A stretch of 54,358 bases of DNA. Source: Shimia sp. Its GTDB lineage: Bacteria; Pseudomonadota; Alphaproteobacteria; Rhodobacterales; Rhodobacteraceae. Positions 42,912-51,853 of the stretch are shown here, one piece after another. A program made the position numbers and the translations under genes. The notes beneath the pieces were generated by a model. That model worked only from the letters and a program-made list of their open reading frames with translations. It did not search any database and was not told the origin of the DNA. The stretch is taken from contig JAAENN010000277.1 in assembly GCA_024224295.1 (NCBI GenBank), positions 1 to 54,358 of the forward strand, written 5' to 3'. How positions within the stretch are numbered: the first letter of the stretch is position 1; each line of letters starts with the position of its first letter.

Positions 42912-43817
42912 TTAATGCCCGCGCGCGCGATCTTCGGATGTATCGTTTCCCGCATCGCGCCAGCGGTTATGAGTCCACATCCACTGCCCCGGATTGGCGC
43001 GCACTTGAGCTTCAAGACTATCATTGAGCTGTTGTGTCATCTCTTCGGAAGTCGTGTGCGCAATAGGCGCTTCCGTTACGATAATGAAACTGTCGTCTGG
43101 TTGACGCACGCCGTAGGCCGGGACCAAAGGAACATTATATTTCAAAGCCAGATCAGCAGCAGACAAAGCCGTACGGGCAGGTTTTCCCATGAAAGACAAA
43201 ACCGGTGCATCATTGATCCTCTGATCCAAGATAATTCCCAAACAGCCACCGCCTCTGAGGTGTTTGACCATATTTGACATACCCCGGCGACCGCGCGCAA
43301 AAACCGGCGTGCCATAGTCTTCCATGGCAGCCACGTAGTGTTCGTTGAAATACGGGTTGGACATTGGTTTATAAAGACCACCAATTGGAACACCCCGCCC
43401 CAACATGGCGCCACGCAAAGCCAAGTAGTTGCCAAAATGACCTGTGACGATGATTGCGCCTTTCCCGATTTTCTGCGCCTCAAGAAGTGGTTCCAAGCCT
43501 GGGCCTTGGATTGGAGCTTCTGCAAATCGAGGCAGACCCTCTTTGGCTGAATACATTTCCATGAGTGACCGCCCCATGTTGTCCGGAGCCTGGCGTACAA
43601 TGGCCTCTCGCTCTGAGTGGGACAACTCCGGCATCACAAGATTAAGGTTCTCTCGGATGCGGGCTCGGTTACCAGAAATTGGAGCCAAAACCCGGGTTGC
43701 GACCCAGCCTGTAATGTTAAGACGCGTGTGATATGGGAGGGTTTTCATGGCTTTTAGGAACCCGCGCACGATAAGATCGGTCAGCCAATGCCCAAAACGA
43801 CGAGAGGGTTGTGTCAT
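42912..43817 (-). CDS. LpxL/HtrB-like lysophospholipid (lipid A) acyltransferase
   Basis: The 301-residue protein has the LpxL-family layout: an N-terminal hydrophobic helix, GKGAIIVTGHFGNYLA, VPIGGLYKPMSNPYF, GMSNMVKHLRGGGCLGIILDQR and a C-terminal NPGQWMWTHNRWR. The family adds secondary acyl chains to lipid A at the inner membrane. The catalytic HX4D/E motif is changed: His127 is present, but residue 132 is Leu (TTG at 43422-43424) where an acidic residue is expected. Activity may therefore be reduced or altered. It lies beside the waaA and nonulosonate genes, fitting a role in envelope synthesis. Confidence 0.82.
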   Translation of the reverse strand: MTQPSRRFGHWLTDLIVRGFLKAMKTLPYHTRLNITGWVATRVLAPISGNRARIRENLNLVMPELSHSEREAIVRQAPDNMGRSLMEMYSAKEGLPRFAEAPIQGPGLEPLLEAQKIGKGAIIVTGHFGNYLALRGAMLGRGVPIGGLYKPMSNPYFNEHYVAAMEDYGTPVFARGRRGMSNMVKHLRGGGCLGIILDQRINDAPVLSFMGKPARTALSAADLALKYNVPLVPAYGVRQPDDSFIIVTEAPIAHTTSEEMTQQLNDSLEAQVRANPGQWMWTHNRWRDAGNDTSEDRARGH

Positions 43818-43973
43818 GGAAGTTTAGACCTGATACCTAATGTGAAAGCGCATATATCGGCTGATACTTAGGGCGTGTCTCGGAAACGCGCAAGCACGTT
43901 GGTTCGATTTGAGATTGCGCCACTCAAGACTGCGGCGTAACACACGTTGGGAGTAGGTAACGAAAGCAATGCA

Positions 43974-44867
43974 ATGACAGTTTCTCCTGAGTGGCAATTG
44001 GTATTAATCCTGTGGGGCACCAAATACGGTGCCGAGGAAGTCAGTCAACTTGTTGAAACAATTGGCCAACATGCCAGTCGACCCTTTCGAACCGTCTTGA
44101 TTACAGATCGTCCCCGCAGCAATCTGCCAAATGGCGTTGTTCAACGAGACTTCCCTGATTTTTTTCTCCAAGGTGAGATGAAGACAGCGGGATGTCAGGC
44201 AAAACTAGCTATGTTTGAGGATGGCGTCGTTCCAACGGATCTCCCGGCAGTTTACGTTGATATCGATACAGTCGTGTTTGGAGATATGTCCAAATTTCTG
44301 GACATAGCCAAGACAGACAAAGCACTAGTCCTTTTTCAAAGTGCCTTGGTGCCAATCGGTGCTGTTGGTCGATGGATTTGGCGAAGGTCCCACAAACAAC
44401 GCTATGCGAGAGGGAACTCCTCCATTGTGGTTTTTCACCCACGAGAATGCGGCTACATTGCAACGAAGTTTCGGGAGCTCCATGCCGACTACGGCATGGA
44501 AGGATTTCGCCCAATGATCGCAGACGAGAGGTTTATGAGCTGGGCGGCACAGGAAACTCTTCAGGCCATCCCAAAGACTATGGCGGTCAAGTTTCCGACG
44601 GAATTCATGTTGCCTTGGGCGTGGCTGATTTACGTGAGAGCAACCATGCCTTGGGTTAGGGCGCGTTGGAGAGCACTGGCGGCTGTAACCTTGCCGGGAG
44701 TTGAGGTTAAAGGACAGGAACTCTTACATATGCCGGAAGGTGGTGGTTTCGTGGACCGAAAAGGTCGCCGATTGATTTGGTCAGAATCGGCAATTGGCCC
44801 CATGAAGCAAAAACTCACTGATTACTATAGCGCGCTTGACGCACGCGAAAAGGAGAACAGCTCATGA
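43974..44867 (+). CDS. Glycosyltransferase-like protein (GT-A fold, DxD)
   Basis: From ATG 43974 the protein has 297 residues. LILWGTKYGAEEVSQLV starts a Rossmann-like strand, and YVDIDTVVFGD contains the DxD sugar-nucleotide/metal motif. It resembles the gene at 48286 in order of motifs (WGTxYxAE, GVV, IDxDTVxxGD), so the two are distant paralogues. A TTG 27 nt earlier is the alternative start. Its stop overlaps the start of the neuA-like gene (ATGA), so it is coupled to nonulosonate activation. Donor and acceptor are unknown. Confidence 0.6.
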   Translation: MTVSPEWQLVLILWGTKYGAEEVSQLVETIGQHASRPFRTVLITDRPRSNLPNGVVQRDFPDFFLQGEMKTAGCQAKLAMFEDGVVPTDLPAVYVDIDTVVFGDMSKFLDIAKTDKALVLFQSALVPIGAVGRWIWRRSHKQRYARGNSSIVVFHPRECGYIATKFRELHADYGMEGFRPMIADERFMSWAAQETLQAIPKTMAVKFPTEFMLPWAWLIYVRATMPWVRARWRALAAVTLPGVEVKGQELLHMPEGGGFVDRKGRRLIWSESAIGPMKQKLTDYYSALDAREKENSS

Positions 44868-45568
44868 TACTGGGGCATGTTGGAGCGCGTAAAGGCTCGC
44901 TGGGCGTACCTGGCAAAAACTTTCGAATGATTCAGGGCAAGCCACTGATTGATTGGTCGTTGGATCTTTTGTTTGCGCATTCGCAAATTGACGCGGTTGT
45001 GGTTTCAACAGACGATGAAGAAATCTATGCTCATGCAGTTGCAAAAGGGGCATTGGACATCGGGCTACGTCCCGACGAACTTGCGACAGATTCCGCGCCA
45101 AAGTGGGGTGTCTGGCAGCATGCGTTAGAAGCTAGCCAAAATGTGCTTGGTAAGAGCGTTACAGCGTTTTTAGACTTGGACTGCACCAATCCGCTGCGGG
45201 TACCTGAAGATATCAGTGGAGCTTTGGCGCTGTTTCACGGTGAAGCGCCAGACATGGTGATGAGCGTATGTGAGTCGCGTAAAAACCCATACTTTAATCA
45301 GGTTGAAGTCGATGAAACCGGCGCGATTCACGTGTCTAAAAAATTGCCAGGCGGTGTGTGGGCCCGACAGGCTGCACCCAAAGTATATGATCATGTTGGA
45401 TGTGTTTACGTCGTCTCTCCGGCGTACCTCAGGGCTGCAGATACAATTTATGAGGGGCGCGTGTTGCCGTATGTAATTCCGTCGATCCGCGGCTTTGACA
45501 TTGATGAGCCACATGACTTACGTCTGGTAGAGTTCCTTTTGGGAGAACTAAACGCGGGACGCCTTTAA
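44864..45568 (+). CDS. neuA: CMP-nonulosonate (acylneuraminate) cytidylyltransferase, NeuA-like
   Basis: The 234-residue protein has the CTP-binding start GARKGSLGVPGKNFRMIQGK (equivalent to RxGSKGIPxKN) and KPLIDWSLDLLF, then VVSTDDEEI, FLDLDCTNPLRVPEDI and IRGFDIDEPHDL. It activates a nonulosonic acid (sialic, legionaminic or related) as the CMP sugar. neuB- and neuC-like genes lie within 6 kb. It overlaps the glycosyltransferase gene upstream by 4 nt and the convergent waaA gene by 4 nt. Confidence 0.85.
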   Translation: MILGHVGARKGSLGVPGKNFRMIQGKPLIDWSLDLLFAHSQIDAVVVSTDDEEIYAHAVAKGALDIGLRPDELATDSAPKWGVWQHALEASQNVLGKSVTAFLDLDCTNPLRVPEDISGALALFHGEAPDMVMSVCESRKNPYFNQVEVDETGAIHVSKKLPGGVWARQAAPKVYDHVGCVYVVSPAYLRAADTIYEGRVLPYVIPSIRGFDIDEPHDLRLVEFLLGELNAGRL

Positions 45569-46896
45569 TCTCTTGAGAGTGCGGATTTCAGAGCTGCGGG
45601 TAGGGCCTTCATAAGCTTGTCTGTACCGCCTGCATGCGCCTCAAAAAACGCATCGATTTCACTGACTGAAGGATTGAAGGAGCGCATAAGCGCGTCCGAA
45701 AGCATGTTTGCATCGGGTTTAGCGCAAGCAACACCAGCTGCATCTGCCTCCGCAAAAGGGTATTCGATGGTCCATGTTTCCGGCCCCGTGATGACTGGCT
45801 TTTTGAGGGCAAGGGGTTCGATAATATTGTGGGCTCCGGCAGGTACGAAGCCGCCGCCAACAACGGATTTATCTGCCATGGCCAAGTAAAAATACATCTC
45901 TCCGAGACTGTCGCCAAAAAAGATGTCAGGGGAGTCCGCTAGCGGATCCAATCCTTTTGTCGTGTTTTCGTTTAGTGATACCGGAAGTGCTTCGGAGCGT
46001 CGGAGAACAGAAAAACCCTCTGAAGACAGCTTGTCGTAGATCTCAGAAAACCGTTCAGGGCGACGCGGCACGTAGACAAACAGCGGTTTTGGGTCTGAGG
46101 TCACCAGTATCTGCTTCATAGTGTCAATATAGACCTGATCTTCTCCCTCGACAGTAGATCCGAATATAATGACCTGGCGATCGTCCGCATGTAGCCATTT
46201 TCGCACAGCGACGCCTGCTGAAAGCAAGTGAACCGGAATGGGTTGATCGAAACGTAACTCACCCGTGATATGAATGTTGGGCACGTTAACAGCAGTAAAG
46301 CGTTGCGCTTGCAAATCAGATTTTACAAAGGCGCCTGCAAAGTGCTGCATAACCGCTGGGCGGAGACCAAAGAACTTTTGATCTTTGACGATAGATTTGG
46401 AGGGGTATTGCGCATTGCACATGAACAACGGCACATTTGCGCTCTGGCTTGCCATCACCATGCGTGGCCAGATTTCAATTTCCATAACCAAGCCAAACTT
46501 GGGAGCGTAACTGCGAAAAAATGCGCGATACGCCCAATTTGTTTCTAGTGGAACCCAAACACATTGCAGGTCACCCTTTGCGATCGCATTTGCGAAAACT
46601 TTTTCCGTTTCACGCCGTCCTGCAGGAGTAAATTGCGTGACAACAACCTTTTCCCCGCGCTCCAAAAACGCTTGAATCATCGGCACTGCACTACGCAACT
46701 CGCCTAGGGAAACCGCATGTACCCAAACCGCGCCACGTAAGGGTGGCGCTATGTAAAGTCCAAAGCGCTCTTTAATATGCTGGCTGTAGAGAGGATCCTT
46801 GCGTCCTCTGCGGTACAGGTACAGCAATACAAGAGGTAAAAAGAGGTACCAGATTACCGACCAAAGCCCCAAAAAGGCACGTAGTTTTAAAGGCAT
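45565..46896 (-). CDS. waaA: WaaA (KdtA): 3-deoxy-D-manno-octulosonate transferase
   Basis: The 443-residue GT30 enzyme has an N-terminal membrane anchor (LWSVIWYLFLPLVLLYLY) and the catalytic-type SLGELRSAVPMI segment. It also has FVYVPRRPERF, and the C-terminal nucleotide-binding region GGGFVPAGAHNIIEPLALKKP. It transfers Kdo from CMP-Kdo to lipid IVA. It lies among nonulosonate genes, which also use CMP sugars, suggesting a shared core-assembly locus. Confidence 0.92.
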   Translation of the reverse strand: MPLKLRAFLGLWSVIWYLFLPLVLLYLYRRGRKDPLYSQHIKERFGLYIAPPLRGAVWVHAVSLGELRSAVPMIQAFLERGEKVVVTQFTPAGRRETEKVFANAIAKGDLQCVWVPLETNWAYRAFFRSYAPKFGLVMEIEIWPRMVMASQSANVPLFMCNAQYPSKSIVKDQKFFGLRPAVMQHFAGAFVKSDLQAQRFTAVNVPNIHITGELRFDQPIPVHLLSAGVAVRKWLHADDRQVIIFGSTVEGEDQVYIDTMKQILVTSDPKPLFVYVPRRPERFSEIYDKLSSEGFSVLRRSEALPVSLNENTTKGLDPLADSPDIFFGDSLGEMYFYLAMADKSVVGGGFVPAGAHNIIEPLALKKPVITGPETWTIEYPFAEADAAGVACAKPDANMLSDALMRSFNPSVSEIDAFFEAHAGGTDKLMKALPAALKSALSRD

Positions 46897-46941
46897 AGAG
46901 GTTGTCCTGTTGTTACCTTTTAGACGGTCAGAATTAGCGCG

Positions 46942-48081
46942 CTAACTGATGTCATGAAAGGCTTTTTGAAGGCCCTGCTCCCAGAAGCCGCCGTCCTGAA
47001 GCGTTTCTACGAAACGTAACGCAGCGTTGCCCTCACCGAAACCTGTATGTGGCTGGTGTCGACGTCCCCATTCTGCCTCGAGAAACCTTCCTATCGCAGC
47101 TTGATCTGTTGCCGCACAGCTAAAAACCGAACCAGACTGAGCGCGGTTGGTTTGTCGCGTCCCTATGTCCAGAGACGGAAGGCCAAGGAAGGGCGCTTCG
47201 CGCACACCGGCAGAAGAGTTTCCGATCATGCAGGATGCGTTTTTCATCAATTCGGAAAAGTGATTGAACCTCATAGATGGAAATTGTCGGAACCGACAGG
47301 AAGGCAATTTGTCGAGAACAGCAAAAATGTCGTTGGAACCAGGGTCGTTGTTAGGGGCAATTACCACGAAATTACGGCCTGAATCTTCCAGCGCCTCAAA
47401 AAGCGCCTGTGCCTGTTTTCCCATAGTCGCCTGTTCTGACGTGACAGGGTGGAAAGTTACTAGACCAAAGTCGTCAAAGGTAATGTCGTAGTGATCCTTC
47501 ACATCTTGGAGAGAAACGCCTGATGATCCTGCATGAAAGTCTAGCTCTGGTGACCCAATGACGTGAATTGCCGTTTCAGGTTCCCCCATTGCCATGGCAC
47601 GCCTTTTGGCATCATCAGAGCTTACAAAATGATGGCTGGCCAGCTTAGTGTTACAATGCCGGTAAATTTCGTCAATGGTACCGGAGACTTCGCCGCCTTC
47701 GATATGCGCGCAGGGGATATAGTTTGTTGCCGCCACCAACGCGCCGGCCAAAGCTTCAATGCGATCCCCATGCACGACGACAAGATCAGGACGTGTTTCA
47801 GTAACATAGTCGGAAAAACCGGTTACTGTTTTGGCCAGTACGATGTCTTGCGGGTCGCCTGGACGTTGATTTAGGAATTCATGTTTCGTGACACCCGGCA
47901 TACGGTGAACTTCCAGTTTGGTTCGCCCGTAGCGTCCCAACATGTGCATTCCGGTGATAAAAAATGAGACTTCAAAACCTGCGTTCCGAGCAGCGATAGC
48001 CAAAGGTTCGAGTTTCCCAAAATCAGCCCGTGTACCGGTTAAAAAAAGAAGGGATTTCGGCTCCGAAATAGGTGCTGTCAC
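46942..48081 (-). CDS. neuC: Hydrolysing UDP-GlcNAc 2-epimerase, NeuC/LegG-like
   Basis: The 379-residue GT-B-fold epimerase has TGTRADFGKLEPLA at the start, VHGDRIEALAGALVA, HIEGGEVSGTIDEIYRH and ASCMIGNSSAGVREAPFLG. The hydrolysing type releases ManNAc or its 6-deoxy analogue, the precursor of sialic or legionaminic acid. It lies 45 nt upstream of waaA on the same strand and is divergent from a glycosyltransferase gene. Confidence 0.87.
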   Translation of the reverse strand: MTAPISEPKSLLFLTGTRADFGKLEPLAIAARNAGFEVSFFITGMHMLGRYGRTKLEVHRMPGVTKHEFLNQRPGDPQDIVLAKTVTGFSDYVTETRPDLVVVHGDRIEALAGALVAATNYIPCAHIEGGEVSGTIDEIYRHCNTKLASHHFVSSDDAKRRAMAMGEPETAIHVIGSPELDFHAGSSGVSLQDVKDHYDITFDDFGLVTFHPVTSEQATMGKQAQALFEALEDSGRNFVVIAPNNDPGSNDIFAVLDKLPSCRFRQFPSMRFNHFSELMKNASCMIGNSSAGVREAPFLGLPSLDIGTRQTNRAQSGSVFSCAATDQAAIGRFLEAEWGRRHQPHTGFGEGNAALRFVETLQDGGFWEQGLQKAFHDIS

Positions 48082-48285
48082 GCGATAGGTCCCTTATCCG
48101 TATTTGGGGTTAGTGCAGCATCGACTTGTAAAAGCTGGCACAATCTGACTGAATTTAGCGCTCGCTTAAAAGGATGACAAGAGAAGCTCATAATGTGACG
48201 TACTGGACTTTCAGAACCGCCAAAGTTAGGTGTGCGTGAAGTCAAATTCCCTTTTGAAACCATGTCTCTGTTGAAAGGCTTACAA

Positions 48286-49068
48286 ATGGATCGCGTCATT
48301 CTCACGATGAAATGGGGCACACTTTATTCAGCCGAATATGTGAACGTGCTTTTCAATGCAGCGAAGGCAAATATGGAAGGCGATTTCACGTTTGTATGCC
48401 TGACCGATGATGTTGAAGGTATTGATCCGGGAGTTGTAACACATCCCATTCCGGACATTGGGTTGCCAAAAGACGCGTGGGGCGCTGGTGCATGGCCAAA
48501 ACTGACTGTATTTTCCGCAGACCTACACGGTCTGAAGGGCCGCGCATTGTTCATCGACTTGGACACGGTAATCTCCGGTGACTTGACAGAGATGTTTTCT
48601 TTCGCCGGCGCGTTTGTGTGTTTGGATTCTAGGCCATGGCGTTACAAGTCTGGTCCTGCGCGTACCGGCACGGGAATTTTTGCCTTTGATATCGGTGGCA
48701 TTAGTCAAATTGTAGATCATGTAACCGCCAACATGGATGAAGTGTTGGGGACCTACGTGAACGAACAGGATTTTTTGCACGGAGAGTTTTCCAAACTGGG
48801 ACATGGAGACATCAGCTATTGGCCGGATGACTGGCTTCAGAGCCTCAAGTATCACTTAAGACGCCCATTGATTTTGGATCGTTTTATGCATCCAAAGAAG
48901 CCCACGGCGAAAATTCTATGCTTTCATGGAAAACCGCGCCCCATTGATCTGATTGACCCACCAAACGGGAACTGGGATGTCTTCCCGCATTACGGGCGAG
49001 GGCAGGTGCCTTGGATGGTGGACTATTGGACCCGCTTTGGCGGTACTCTGGCAAAGTTGCCAAAATGA
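48286..49068 (+). CDS. Glycosyltransferase-like protein (GT-A fold, DxD), paralogue
   Basis: From ATG 48286 the protein has 260 residues. It opens ILTMKWGTLYSAEYVNVLF, has AWGAGAWPKLTVFS and FIDLDTVISGD with a DxD motif, and later IDPPNGNWDVFPHYGRG, typical of a capsule/LPS transferase family of marine alphaproteobacteria that I cannot name. AAAGG lies 8 nt before this ATG; in-frame starts upstream at 48262 and 48232 are possible. Its stop overlaps the next gene start (ATGA). Confidence 0.6.
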   Translation: MDRVILTMKWGTLYSAEYVNVLFNAAKANMEGDFTFVCLTDDVEGIDPGVVTHPIPDIGLPKDAWGAGAWPKLTVFSADLHGLKGRALFIDLDTVISGDLTEMFSFAGAFVCLDSRPWRYKSGPARTGTGIFAFDIGGISQIVDHVTANMDEVLGTYVNEQDFLHGEFSKLGHGDISYWPDDWLQSLKYHLRRPLILDRFMHPKKPTAKILCFHGKPRPIDLIDPPNGNWDVFPHYGRGQVPWMVDYWTRFGGTLAKLPK

Positions 49069-49904
49069 CCAAATTGATCCTTTCTCTCACAACGGTTCCG
49101 CCACGCTTTCCATTTGTGAAAAAGAACTTGGAGCGGTTGTTGAACCAGAGTGCCGATATTGCGGAAATCAATCTGTATGTTGCACGAAAGTATCGGCGCT
49201 TTTCTTATGAGACGTCTGACCTTCCTGAAGTTCCGGAAGGCGTAAACCTTCGCATCATCGAAGAAGATCTGGGGCCGGCAACGAAAGTATTGCCAGCGGC
49301 TCGCGAGTACGCCGGACAAGACGTGCACATATTGTTCTGCGATGATGACAAGGTCTATGACAACAACTGGGCGCAGCGTTATGTGGATGCGGCCAAAGTG
49401 CATCCGGACTGTTGCATCGTGGAGGAGGCAGGACATCTAGACAATCCGGTTTATGCCAACGACGGATGGATGGGCGCACGCAAACCTCGTGCGAATTTCC
49501 TCGTTAAAGATTGGCGCTATCGTGTGCGTCGTGCTGCCAGTTTCGGCTCGTGGAAGCCGAGCAAAGCGTTGAGTTCCGGCTATGTCGACATCCTTGAGGG
49601 GTGGGGTGGCGTATTAGTACGCCCGGATTTCTTTGATGAAGCGAGCTATGAAATTCCTGAAGTGCTTTGGACCGTTGATGACGTGTGGCTGTCTGGCTGT
49701 TTGGAACGTCGGGGCATTCCTATATGGTTAAACACAACCGGCAAAGTCCGCTCGAAGGAACCAAAGAACGAAGGAGGGGACGCAGCATTGCGCAAGTTCG
49801 TTTATATGGGACACGACCGTATTGCTGCAAACCGCGCTTGTATTGAGTACTTTAGGGAAACCTACGGTATTTGGGGAGAAGAACACAGGACCGGCACATT
49901 TTGA
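49065..49904 (+). CDS. GT-A-fold glycosyltransferase-like protein
   Basis: The 279-residue protein starts MTKLILSLTTVPPRFPFV and has FCDDDKVYDNNW, a DDD sugar-nucleotide motif, then EGWGGVLVRPDFFD and TVDDVWLSGCL, which resemble acceptor-site and DxD-linked segments of glycosyltransferases. It overlaps the gene at 48286 by 4 nt (ATGA) and is translationally coupled to it. A strong terminator follows 13 nt after the stop. The sugar transferred is unknown. Confidence 0.6.
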   Translation: MTKLILSLTTVPPRFPFVKKNLERLLNQSADIAEINLYVARKYRRFSYETSDLPEVPEGVNLRIIEEDLGPATKVLPAAREYAGQDVHILFCDDDKVYDNNWAQRYVDAAKVHPDCCIVEEAGHLDNPVYANDGWMGARKPRANFLVKDWRYRVRRAASFGSWKPSKALSSGYVDILEGWGGVLVRPDFFDEASYEIPEVLWTVDDVWLSGCLERRGIPIWLNTTGKVRSKEPKNEGGDAALRKFVYMGHDRIAANRACIEYFRETYGIWGEEHRTGTF

Positions 49905-49916
49905 AAACTGTGAGGT

Positions 49917-49955
49917 GAAACTGGTCGCAGTAAACACTCAGACCAGTTTCTTTTT
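49917..49955 (+). terminator. Terminator after the glycosyltransferase pair
   Basis: GAAACTGGTC (49917-49926) and GACCAGTTTC (49941-49950) form a perfect 10-bp stem, followed by TTTTT. The loop is 14 nt. Confidence 0.88.
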
Positions 49956-49970
49956 GGCTCCCACTTCAGC

Positions 49971-51002
49971 CTAATCGGTCAGATCGCTCCACTTCAACTG
50001 AGTGTTACGCGCAACGCTCCGCAAAAGCTTCTTTCCAACCACTTTATCAAAGTCATAACCCGGAATTTCGCCAGAACCGGGACGGCGCGCCCAGATATCA
50101 CTCTCACCAATCACATGACCTGTGGGCAAGTCTTTGTCTGCGACCACCGATGCCCGCGCAAAGGCATACACCGGTTCTTCTGCCTTTGTGCGCTGTTTGG
50201 GGTTGTTGGCCGCAATCCAAATTTCACGAGAGCGATCGATGATATGTCGGAGCTCGGCCGGATCCATCGAGTTGATGATGTCCGGCCCCTGACGATACCG
50301 CGTATCCGTATAATGACGCTCCAGAACGCAAGCGCCTAGAGCAACAGAAGCCAAAGCCATTTCCGGGCCAATGGAGTGATCGGAGAAGCCAACAACAGCG
50401 TCCGGAAACGCAGTCTTTAAGTCCGTGACCCCTCTCAAAGAAACGATCTCTGGAGGTGAGGGATAGAGGTTGGTGCATTCCAGGAGAGCATAATCGACGC
50501 CTGCCTCACCCAAGATCGCTACTGAGCGGCGCATGCTGTCGATAGTTTGCATGCCCGAAGACATAATCACTGGCTTTCCAAATGATGCGATATGTCGGAT
50601 CAAAGGCAGGTTGTCGGCCTCGCCAGATCCGATCTTAAACGCAGGCACGCCTGCTTCAGCTAGAAAATCAGCAGCCCGGCGTGAAAATGGCGTTGAAATG
50701 AAGATCATGCCGAGCTCTTCACAATAGCGCATCAGCTCCAATTCGTCGTCTGGTGAGAGAGCGCATCGCTCCATCACTTCCCAAATCGAGACATCCGCAT
50801 TTGGTGGGAAGATCTCTTTGGCCTCTTCAGTCATTTCGTCGTCAACAAAATGCGTTTGATGTTTTACCATCTCGCAACCTGACAGCGCGGCGAGGCGGGC
50901 CATTTCTTTGGCCACAACAAGATCTCCACCATGGTTGATACCAATTTCAGCGATCACAAGGGGAGGGTGGTCTGGGCCAATTTCACGGGTGCCAATGCGC
51001 AT
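49971..51002 (-). CDS. neuB: NeuB-like nonulosonate (sialic/legionaminic acid) synthase
   Basis: The 343-residue protein has the NeuB TIM barrel (LVIAEIGINHGGDLVVAKEM, FISTPFSRRAADFL, FKIGSGEADNLPLI, LLECTNLYPSPP, GFSDHSIG) and a C-terminal SAF (antifreeze-like) domain (RRPGSGEIPGYDFDKVVGKK). It condenses a ManNAc-type sugar with phosphoenolpyruvate. With NeuC- and NeuA-like neighbours the pathway to a CMP-nonulosonate is complete apart from sugar-modifying steps. It has no adjacent same-strand partner in this stretch. Confidence 0.87.
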   Translation of the reverse strand: MRIGTREIGPDHPPLVIAEIGINHGGDLVVAKEMARLAALSGCEMVKHQTHFVDDEMTEEAKEIFPPNADVSIWEVMERCALSPDDELELMRYCEELGMIFISTPFSRRAADFLAEAGVPAFKIGSGEADNLPLIRHIASFGKPVIMSSGMQTIDSMRRSVAILGEAGVDYALLECTNLYPSPPEIVSLRGVTDLKTAFPDAVVGFSDHSIGPEMALASVALGACVLERHYTDTRYRQGPDIINSMDPAELRHIIDRSREIWIAANNPKQRTKAEEPVYAFARASVVADKDLPTGHVIGESDIWARRPGSGEIPGYDFDKVVGKKLLRSVARNTQLKWSDLTD

Positions 51003-51094
51003 GACTCATCCTTTTTTGGTCTTCAATGAGAGCCTTGATTGCTATCGTTTCAAACGACGACTGTAAAGATTCCGAAATAGCAATGAGCGACCTA

Positions 51095-51793
51095 TCAAGC
51101 AGCAGTCTTAACCAGATTACAACCAGCACTTTTGGCAGAATACAAAGCGTCGTCTGCTTCCTGAAGCGCTGTTTGAGCATTTGAGCTATTGGTTGTGTGG
51201 CCAATCCCGATACTGACCGTTGCAGAAATCTTACTAACTGAGGTCCGTATCGGTGTCCGGCACACGGTGGCACGCATGCGCTCGGCCACGATCGCGGCCT
51301 CGGCTCGATTGGTATCTGGAAGCAGGATAATAAACTCTTCACTGCCAAATCGAGCAACCAGATCATTTTGACGGGTATTGTTTACCAGTCTGTGCGCTAC
51401 TTCTCGCAATACAATGTCGCCCACAAAGTGACCGTGGTTATCGTTGATTGTTTTGAATTGGTCGATATCGACCATCAATATTGAAGTCGCGGCTTCTGGC
51501 GCGAGATTCTGGAGATGTTGGAAGAAAATCTGTCGCGTGACCGTTGAAGTCAAGGCATCGTGGTCCACCGCATGTTGCAGTTTCTGTGAAACATGGTGGA
51601 GCTTCATAATGGTGCGGCCCGACAAGAGTGCAAGCAGAAGTACCACGACGCAAGGAACCGCCAACGCAAGACCGAGGCTACGTGGACTAGGCGTAAGGTC
51701 CAGAACAATGAAAGCAAGCGCGCCGCACAACAGAACCGCTAAAACAGTCCAGCCAAGGGTAAAGATAGCAAGTTGTACGCGGGTGCGGATCAT
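51095..51793 (-). CDS. Diguanylate cyclase (GGDEF) with two membrane helices
   Basis: The 232-residue protein has two N-terminal membrane segments and a GGDEF domain (VDHDALTSTVTRQIFF, then VDIDQFKTINDNHGHFVGD). The active site is GSEEF in ARFGSEEFIILL, a variant of GG[DE]EF with Ser at position 2. The inhibitory I-site RxxD (RQND) lies five residues before it. It should make cyclic di-GMP; there is no other sensory domain, so input is through the membrane part. It is transcribed behind the EnvZ-like kinase, 60 nt apart. Confidence 0.83.
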   Translation of the reverse strand: MIRTRVQLAIFTLGWTVLAVLLCGALAFIVLDLTPSPRSLGLALAVPCVVVLLLALLSGRTIMKLHHVSQKLQHAVDHDALTSTVTRQIFFQHLQNLAPEAATSILMVDIDQFKTINDNHGHFVGDIVLREVAHRLVNNTRQNDLVARFGSEEFIILLPDTNRAEAAIVAERMRATVCRTPIRTSVSKISATVSIGIGHTTNSSNAQTALQEADDALYSAKSAGCNLVKTAA

Positions 51794-51853
51794 TCACGTC
51801 TCACGGCATAGAGGGAGCTGTCTCCAGCTAACCTGATCTGCGCTAATAATCCT

